A stretch of DNA of 64,000 nt from Boesenbergia rotunda (Eukaryota; Streptophyta; Magnoliopsida; Zingiberales; Zingiberaceae), in NCBI GenBank assembly GCA_024364735.1, contig JAGFNQ010002597.1, forward strand, positions 341,996 through 405,995, read 5' to 3'. Below are positions 57,952 through 64,000 of this stretch, one piece after another. The notes beneath the pieces were generated by a model. That model saw nothing but the letters and a program-made list of their open reading frames with translations. It was not told where the DNA came from and searched no databases. Each line of letters begins with the position of its first letter. The first letter of the stretch is position 1. The translations under genes were made by a program, and so were the position numbers.

Positions 57952-58459
57952 ATAAGCACTGGCCAAGTCTGCGGATTGAGTTTCGCGCAGAGAGGGTCAC
58001 ATGTCAGGTGCCCCCTTCAACACAGGCGCCCCAACTACGACTATATAAAGGGGCTCACCCCCTTGGCTTCCGACACAATTGCTTTCTACACATTCATTCA
58101 AGCGCTCCGCTCCGACAAGCTTCGTGCTCAAGATTCAAGCACCAACGACGACCCACGGCTCCGAATTTCCAACTTCTCCGATCATCAGTATAAAATTGTT
58201 TTACTGCTATATTTTCTTTTTAATTCTATATTCGAAATTCAGTTGTAATATTTTACGCAATATAGAATTGCCCGTCTTAAACGGTCAAGGACCGTGGGCC
58301 TTGGAGTAGGAGTCGACCGTGACTCCGAACCAAGTAAAACAAACGTGTTAGCATTATCTTGTTTTACTTTCCGCTGCACAAATTACTCTTACGTTTTTCA
58401 AAAAATTTGTCGATCGATATTCACCCCCCCCCTCTATCGATTCGAACCGATACCACAAG

Positions 58460-58471
58460 TGGTATTAGAGC
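58460..58471 (+). other. Primer-binding site of element E
   Basis: TGGTATTAGAGC, one mismatch (T for C) to the usual TGGTATCAGAGC, two bases after the LTR. Confidence 0.85.
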
Positions 58472-58679
58472 AGGTGACTCAAACTTGGTGCAACCACTAG
58501 TTGAGTATTTTTTTGGATTTTTTGAATTTTAATATTTCTTTTTCGCTCGTATTTTTCTCTTTAATCGAGGTTGGTGCAACACCATTCGATTTTTTTTCTT
58601 ATTACTATTTTTCCAGCACTACTAATCCAAGACTTAGTCTTGGAACGAGTTTTTCTGTTAAATTTTTCAGTTTAATTAA

Positions 58680-59828
58680 ATGGTCAATCAAGAGTGGAAC
58701 AGTGCTCGTCCACCTCTATTCTCCGGCGAGAATTTCAATTTTTAGAGAAGTCAAATGGAATCCCATCTGAAGGCCCATATGGACATATGGATGATCATTC
58801 AAACGGGGTTCTCCTTCCCTACAGAAGATGAACTATCAATTGCGTGGGGCAAACTGGATGAACCAACGCACAACATGATTGAAACAGATGCAAGGGCAAC
58901 TGCAATCCTACAATGTGGCCTAACCAAAGAACAACTCAAGCTAGTCAGTCCATTCGGATGTGCTAGAGAAATTTGGAAGAAGTTGATCAACCTACATCAA
59001 GAGAACTCAGATGAAGAAGAAGATCAGGTAAGTTATTTTGCATTCTCGGCTCAAGCACAAGTAGCTGAGACAGACTCTGCACCCGACTTCGAAATTGACT
59101 TTGGATCAGAAGATGAGATAGAATCCGTATCCGACTTCGAAATCGAACCAGAGTCAGAAGACGAGCTTTCCGAGACAAAATCGGTAACTAATTTTGAATC
59201 TTTTTCTGAATTAAGGTTAAATAAGCAAGCTGATACTGCAATGGTCGAGGAAGGTATAGCTTCTATTGTAGGGAAAACTCCGAGAGAATCACCAAAGAAT
59301 AAGCCACAACCCGTACCCGAGTCCGACTCAGATTCGGAGTCTGACGATGAAGAAGGGGATCGTCGAAAACGGGTCCGGTTGGCTCGCGACCACTACAAGA
59401 TGCTGAAGAAACAATCAAGAAAAAGAAAGATGGTTAAAATCAAGGGGGAGACCTCCAACAAGAAATCAAAAGGTAACATTGTAGATTCAAAATCTAACAG
59501 TTATATAGTATGTTATAAATGCAGGGAGAGAGGGCATTACTAAGACCAGTGTCCTACTCGTAAGAGTTGGTCTTCACCGTCTACAATAAAAGGAGCTCCC
59601 AAGAATGTCGGACAAGCAATCGACAAAGGAAAATTTATATTATTTGAAAATCCAGTATTTGCCTCAAATAACGTGATTAAGTCCTATAAATTAGTTAAGG
59701 CAAATTTCAGAATATTGGAACAAGAAAATGAAACCCTGAAACATAAGGTCAATATGCTAGAAAATTTAATTCATAATCTTGCTGATTTTGAAAATCCGGA
59801 GTATTACTCCAATTGTGACCTTACTTAG
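58680..59828 (+). pseudogene. Element E gag (copia), two stops
   Basis: ATG at 58680 starts VNQEWNSARPPLFSGENFNF. A TAG at 58743-58745 (from TGG, Trp, in F-type relatives) interrupts it, then the frame continues. Capsid part: MESHLKAHMDIW, TAILQCGLTKEQLKLV, EIWKKLINLHQ. A section of the capsid after LINLHQ is missing compared with H. It is followed by an acidic region with Glu/Asp/Ser (59080-59190, 59310-59350), a basic part, and one zinc knuckle CYKCRERGHY-DQC broken by TAA at 59541-59543. A coiled coil (NFRILEQENETLKHKVNMLE) precedes the end at 59826-59828. No frameshift is seen in 383 codons. Confidence 0.82.
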
Positions 59829-59877
59829 AAATTGTTTGCTTTAATTGCTTGTTGCATGTTTATTTTCTTTATTATGC

Positions 59878-60367
59878 TTAGAATTAGGATTGGATAGTTT
59901 AAGGACAAAAGAGTTACTTAAAACTTGAACAACCTAGTATTAGGTGGAGGTGAGATGATAGTACATTAGGGAAACCTCTCTAATAAGGTCAAGTAGGGTA
60001 AGGCATACCCTACTTGGTCTTTTTAGTCTGGTGGAACTAGCTGAAGCTACCGATCCAAAACCTAAACTAGTTAGACCAAAATTTATCAAGAAATAATTTG
60101 AAAATGAATTTTCGGTAAAAGCCTTTGTCAAGGAAAGGGTTGTTGCTCCAATAAGGCTACGGCCAAAGAAAGCCTCTGTGCCTCGCCAAGACCTGGAAGT
60201 CGATTATCGAAACTCAAATCAATTTACTATTTGATAAATTTGAATCTAACACAAGTTTTAATTAAATCTTAGATTTAACATTAATTCAAAAGATAAAAAT
60301 AAAACATCTCACAAAACAGATAAGGTAACCTGTTTTGTCATGTAGAATTGGGTGAGATGTCTAGGAC
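59878..60367 (+). other. Conserved noncoding block in element E, with covarying hairpin
   Basis: It is shared with H, G and D. The hairpin at 59990-60016 has an 11-bp stem (CAAGTAGGGTA / TACCCTACTTG) with loop AGGCA. An outer pairing TTGGTCT (60014-60020) with AGACCAA (60073-60079) is possible. Confidence 0.75.
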
Positions 60368-60720
60368 CTAATAACCTAATTATATAGTTCAAATCTTTTC
60401 AAAATCAACTCAAATTTTTTTTCAAAATTTGTTCAAAATTAACTCGACTTTCTTCAAAATTATTCAAAATCAACTCAAAATTTATTCAAAATTAACTCAA
60501 CTTTTTTCAAAATTAATTCAGATTTTTTAAAAAAATTAACCCTATATTTTTTCGCTCAACCTTTTTCAAAAATTAAATTTCATTTTAAATGTCAAATTTA
60601 ACTCATCTTGAATACAATCTAGGACTTGATTGACTTAATTATTGATTGGACAAACCTGGTCAACACGGTCAAACTTGATCAATGGTCAAACCTGATCAAC
60701 GGTCAAACCCAGTCAACATG
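60368..60720 (+). other. Element E: noncoding stretch before the ORF2 module
   Basis: T/A-rich 'TTCAAAATTAACTCAA' repeats (60400-60560) followed by 'GGTCAAACCTGATCAAC' repeats (60650-60715). No gene. Confidence 0.65.
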
Positions 60721-60880
60721 GGCGCCCGAAACCTTACGGGCGCCCTACTCGGTCTTCAAGGCAGTCAATCTGCCAAAAGGTTCTGACCAAACTAACACAG
60801 GCGCCCGAGAAGCTCTCGGGCGCCTCAGTTGTCACGGGCGCCCTGGAGCTCTCACGGGCGCCCATGAACCACTATATAAG
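60721..60880 (+). promoter_or_regulatory. Putative internal promoter of ORF2 in element E
   Basis: Six GGCGCC copies at 60721, 60739, 60800, 60819, 60837 and 60857: spacing 18, then 19, 18 and 20 in the second cluster. TATATAAG at 60873 is 10 bases after the last. This copies the LTR design (GGCGCC, 10-12 bases, TATA) and lies 110 bases before the ORF2 ATG at 60990. The function is inferred. Confidence 0.5.
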
Positions 60881-60989
60881 CATCTCAACACTTCCTCATC
60901 CACCACACCAAACGAACTCCTCTTCCATTCCTCTTCCTTCTAAGGCGCCCGAAAGCTCTTCGCTTACCCTCAATCACCCTACTTTCACA

Positions 60990-62357
60990 ATGTCGCCCCG
61001 GTATGATTTAATTATGCATTTTGGTTAATTTTTCTTTATTTCTTTTAATAAATGCATAATTTTTCTTACCTGTTTAGAAACGTCGAGTTACGCAAACCAT
61101 CCCCGGGACCAAGCCTAGCCCAGACTCTAGGTTCCCCACCTTGGCCTTGTTTAATAAATTCGCACAGACCACTTATAAATCAATTAAGACCAGCTTCTTG
61201 AATAGACATTTCTTTGTTCAATCTTGCCCTACAGCTATGGATGTCATTAATTTTTATCAACTCGATCACCTTGTTTACTGTACCCACTTAGTCAACACAA
61301 CCCTGTGTGCTGAGTTTTACAACAACTTAGTCAGACTTGATGACTTTTGTTACTCTACTACTATACAGTCCATCCCTCTTACTATCACACCTACTTTGTT
61401 TAACTGATTTCTTGGACTATGACCTTCTCAGTCCACTTTTTGTTGTTATCCTCCAACGGACCTTCCTTTTATGCCCCCTATTCTCACATCACCCTAGACA
61501 CCCTCTATTCCTACTTTTTCGGAGATGCACAAGACCCGACGGTACAGAGATTTCAGTCCGTCGATCTCCGTGTCCAGGACTACGCTCTCTATAGAGTTCT
61601 AGTCCGTTACATTCTCCCATTGACCACTCGGGATATCGCGACCATGCGACCTTTCCACACCTTCCCCCTCTAGGCAATGATCCACCATCTGGACATAGAC
61701 ATTGGTCTCCACATGTTCCAAACGATCATTTACTCGTCGAGCATATCCACCCATTCCCGAGTACGCACGCCCTACTGTCACACTATCACTTCCCTCCTAC
61801 ATCACCATGGGAGTGATGTCACTGCTAGGGAGGTCATCCCGATGGCCGAATTCGATGAGCTAGGGTCTAGGAACTTTTCTTTAGCGGGCATAGATATCTC
61901 AGCCGCCGGGGTGTTATCATGAAGACGACAGAGGGCTCGACACCAGGTCGATTCATACGAGGAGGTAGAGGTCGACGTAGTCGAGCTTACCACTGAGATC
62001 GAGGAGCAGTTACAAGAGCCTCCACCACCGATTACCGACCAGCGCTTGACACGACTACAAACGGAGGTCCACAATCTCCGAGAGGAGATGGAGGCCCATC
62101 ACGTCGAGTTCATGGACGCCCTTCATGCCAAACACGATGTGAACCAGGGCAATCACGTCGAGTGCATGGACGCCCTTTGAGCCGAACGCGAGGCAAACTA
62201 GGCTCGACACGACGAGATGATGTCCATGTTTCGGTCGTGGCAGCCCGGTCCATTTTTTCCCCTGGCCCTTCCTCCTAGACTTGAGTGGTGTGCCACTTAT
62301 CTGACTGTATCTGTATTATTTGACTTTCCCTACTTAGTAGGGTTGACTTGTTATTGA
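60990..62357 (+). pseudogene. ORF2 of element E: 'putative plant transposon protein' domain, probably spliced
   Basis: A short start exon (60990-61000, MSPR) and a 77-base T-rich GT...AG intron (61001-61077) precede the main frame, which begins KRRVTQTIPGTKPSP, a basic nuclear-signal-like end. The join is one base out of frame here. The main frame has CAEFYNNL near 61310, a frameshift near 61410-61430, then LYSYFFGDAQD, LDIDIGLHMFQTIIY, TPYCHTIT and the coiled coil VHNLREEMEAHHVEF. Stops are at 61405, 61674, 61920, about 62177 and in the last part. It aligns with B ORF2 across its length. The family resembles PF20167 (from memory). Its role in the element is unknown. Confidence 0.58.
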
Positions 62358-64000
62358 TTGTATTGTCCTTGTGTTGACCAGTTGACTTTTACCTAGCTAT
62401 TTCATATGTTGGCTATTTATTTACCAACTGTGTCATTTACTTCATATTTGAATCATTAAGTAGGTTTGTGCTTAGTAGAATAGGATTGGTCTACATGTTT
62501 TCAAAAATCCTTTCTATTTTCATATTTTTTTTATTAGCATTTAATATATTTTGAAAAATCATTTCTTTTAACAAATTGTTAAAATTTAAAATGATTTTTC
62601 GGACTTAGATTTTTTCAAAAACTTACCCCCTTCAAAATTAGGGTTTTTGAGCAAATGGAATTAGCTTAGGGCTTAACCCTAGAACTGCATGCACCTATAG
62701 ATCTAGAAGCCAACATCTCACAAGCACCTTAAGGGTACTTTGATTGATAACCTAGATTGGGTTGAGATGCTTAGGACTATGCCTTGATTCAAGATGCTTT
62801 AAGTCAGTGCATCTGCAGTAATTGGGGCGATAAATACAAATTGAACAGCAATCAAATTAAGTATTCAAGCTTAGCAAATCTAACTTAATCAAAACATTTA
62901 ACTTGACTAACCCTAGTGAAAACTATTATTTTATAACAGTTAGTAAGTAGCTAACTGGGTTAGACAAGACCCGAACAAGTTTAGATTAATTAGTTTAGTC
63001 CTTTTCTTGCTTGAATTTACTAGAGTTGGTTCAATACGGATTTAAAATTTCTTTTAACTAACTCCAATTCAAAATTGACTTGCAATAATTTTATCATGTT
63101 TTTATATATGGCAAAGGGGGAGAGTAAAAGAAAAAGAGAGTAAATTTTTTTTTCAAATTTCTATCTCTCTTGCAAAAAGTAAAGAAAATCTCTAAGTGCT
63201 TTCAAAAATCTCTAAGTGTTTTCAAAAACTTCTAAGTGCATTTATGTCTAAGTAAAGTTTTCCTTAGTGAACAAAATTCTCTGAGCAAAAAACTTTTTGA
63301 ATTTATTTTGGCAATTGTTTCTAAGTAAAGTTTTCCTTAGTGAACAAATTTTCTTTAGCAAAAACTTGTTTAAAAATTCCTTAAAGATTTTTTTAAGTAA
63401 AAATGTTTTTCAAAATGCACAAATTGTTCTTAAAGCGAAATTTTTCTAAGTGTGCAAAAACTATTGTGCAAAAATTGAAGTTTTTTTGGCGAATTGTTTG
63501 TTGTAAAATTTGGCTAATCTTTTTAAGTGAAATGTTTTCAAGTGAAAATTGTTTTCAAGTGAAAATGTTCTCTGATAAAGTTTTTTGGCTAAGGAAAGTT
63601 TGTTAAAAATTCCTTTTTGCAAAAATTAGTTTAAATAAAAGTTTTTTTGCAAAGCATGTTAAAATTGGTTTAAATAAAAGTTGGTGTACACAGCCTGTTT
63701 ATGTAAAAGTCATTAAAACAAAATTTAGGCTTGCAAAACTTTTCTAAAGTGGAAAATTGTCTAAGTGTAAAAAGATTTTTGCAAGTGCAAGTGCTTTTGC
63801 TCTATCTTGAAAAACACTTAGTCAAAAATTTTAAGCACTTAGAAGTTTTTCAAAAATTACATATCATGGAAAGCTTCAGGGGGAGAATGTTTATTTCAGG
63901 GGGAGCTAATTAAAGTTTTTTTAAATAATGTTGTTTGTTAGATGTGCTTGAAATGCTTTTTAACTTAACTTTTTGAACCGTGTTGCCATAAATCAAAAAG
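62358..64000 (+). other. Element E: 3' noncoding region to the polypurine tract
   Basis: 62450-62990 matches G after its RNase H. 63120-63900 is T/A-rich with repeats such as 'CTAAGTAAAGTTTTCCTTAG' and 'TTTTCAAGTGAAAATG'. The last bases begin the polypurine tract, so the 3' LTR should start within about 10 bases past the window. Confidence 0.7.

Larger units (their letters stand above)
42771..58457 (+). mobile_element. 5' LTR of element E, in three pieces
   Basis: Pieces 42771-43061, 49193-49689 and 57957-58457, about 1290 bp. It starts TGTTGGTGCCGGAAGCACCA, where TTGGTGC and GCACCAA form a terminal hairpin, and ends CCGATACCACA. GGCGCC at 58025 and TATATAAA at 58042 are 12 bases apart. A poly-C tract lies near 58424. 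Confidence 0.82.
42771..64000 (+). mobile_element. Element E: pol-less copia element, 3' LTR beyond the window
   Basis: 5' LTR (split by C and D), primer-binding site, gag, conserved spacer block, internal promoter-like module, ORF2 and a long 3' noncoding region. It stops at the first bases of the polypurine tract (AAATCAAAAAG). No pol is present. Its net size inside the window is about 6.8 kb. It is the oldest element of this stretch, because C and D sit inside it. Confidence 0.85.

Overview
The window is gene-free plant DNA built almost entirely of nested LTR retrotransposons. The evidence for an angiosperm is: Ty1/copia gag-pol proteins (zinc knuckle, DSG protease, YVDD reverse transcriptase, RNase H); primer-binding sites reading TGGTATCAGAGC (complement of plant initiator tRNA-Met); polypurine tracts of the type AAAAAGGGGGAG; and a Tourist-like MITE. 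The copia proteins look like the SIRE/Maximus lineage (inference). I see no host gene, tRNA, rRNA, CRISPR array or plasmid-like feature. The species cannot be fixed by reading alone.

Layout. 1-2318: 3' end of a + strand element (element 0). 2639-18261: element A on the - strand (3' LTR, gag, 5' LTR stub). Its gag is split by complete element B (+, 6125-17979, target duplication CCTTT). The 5' LTR of B is split by a long chromovirus-type solo LTR (6412-11493, GCGTG), which is split by another solo LTR (8708-10589, ATAAC). 18262-24431: a - strand LTR joined to a - strand copia pol fragment (J), then an unclassified LTR-like segment carrying a 1.95 kb solo LTR (CAGAT). 24432-42030: two degenerate + strand copia copies, H and G. 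H carries a solo LTR (CCTAC) and G a 3.6 kb solo LTR (TTTGT). They are separated by a scrambled junction with a - strand LTR/leader (F) and a + strand LTR fragment (K). 42771-64000: element E (+), whose 5' LTR holds two complete elements, C (43062-49187, GTCCT) and D (49690-57951, ATAAG). D carries a MITE. The window ends in the polypurine tract of E.

Two groups of copia elements are present. Group 1 (0, A, B and the LTR at 18262) has about 0.9-1.0 kb LTRs with pairs of CAGTCGACTG. Group 2 (C, D, E, F, K, solo LTR 28147) has 1.3-1.7 kb LTRs with pairs of GGCGCC just upstream of the TATA box. All complete elements here lack pol. B and E carry gag plus a second ORF of the 'putative plant transposon protein' type. 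C and D carry a capsid-less, two-zinc-knuckle ORF. They presumably depend on enzymes from relatives like H, G and J.

The most unusual signals are: (1) paired palindromes at a nearly fixed 18-20 bp spacing, whose spacers change sequence but often stay self-complementary; (2) the same palindrome+TATA module placed inside B and E just ahead of ORF2, as if ORF2 had its own LTR-like promoter, followed by a tiny first exon and an intron; (3) a hairpin with compensatory base changes in a noncoding block shared by H, G, D and E; (4) the capsid-less gag ORFs of C and D.
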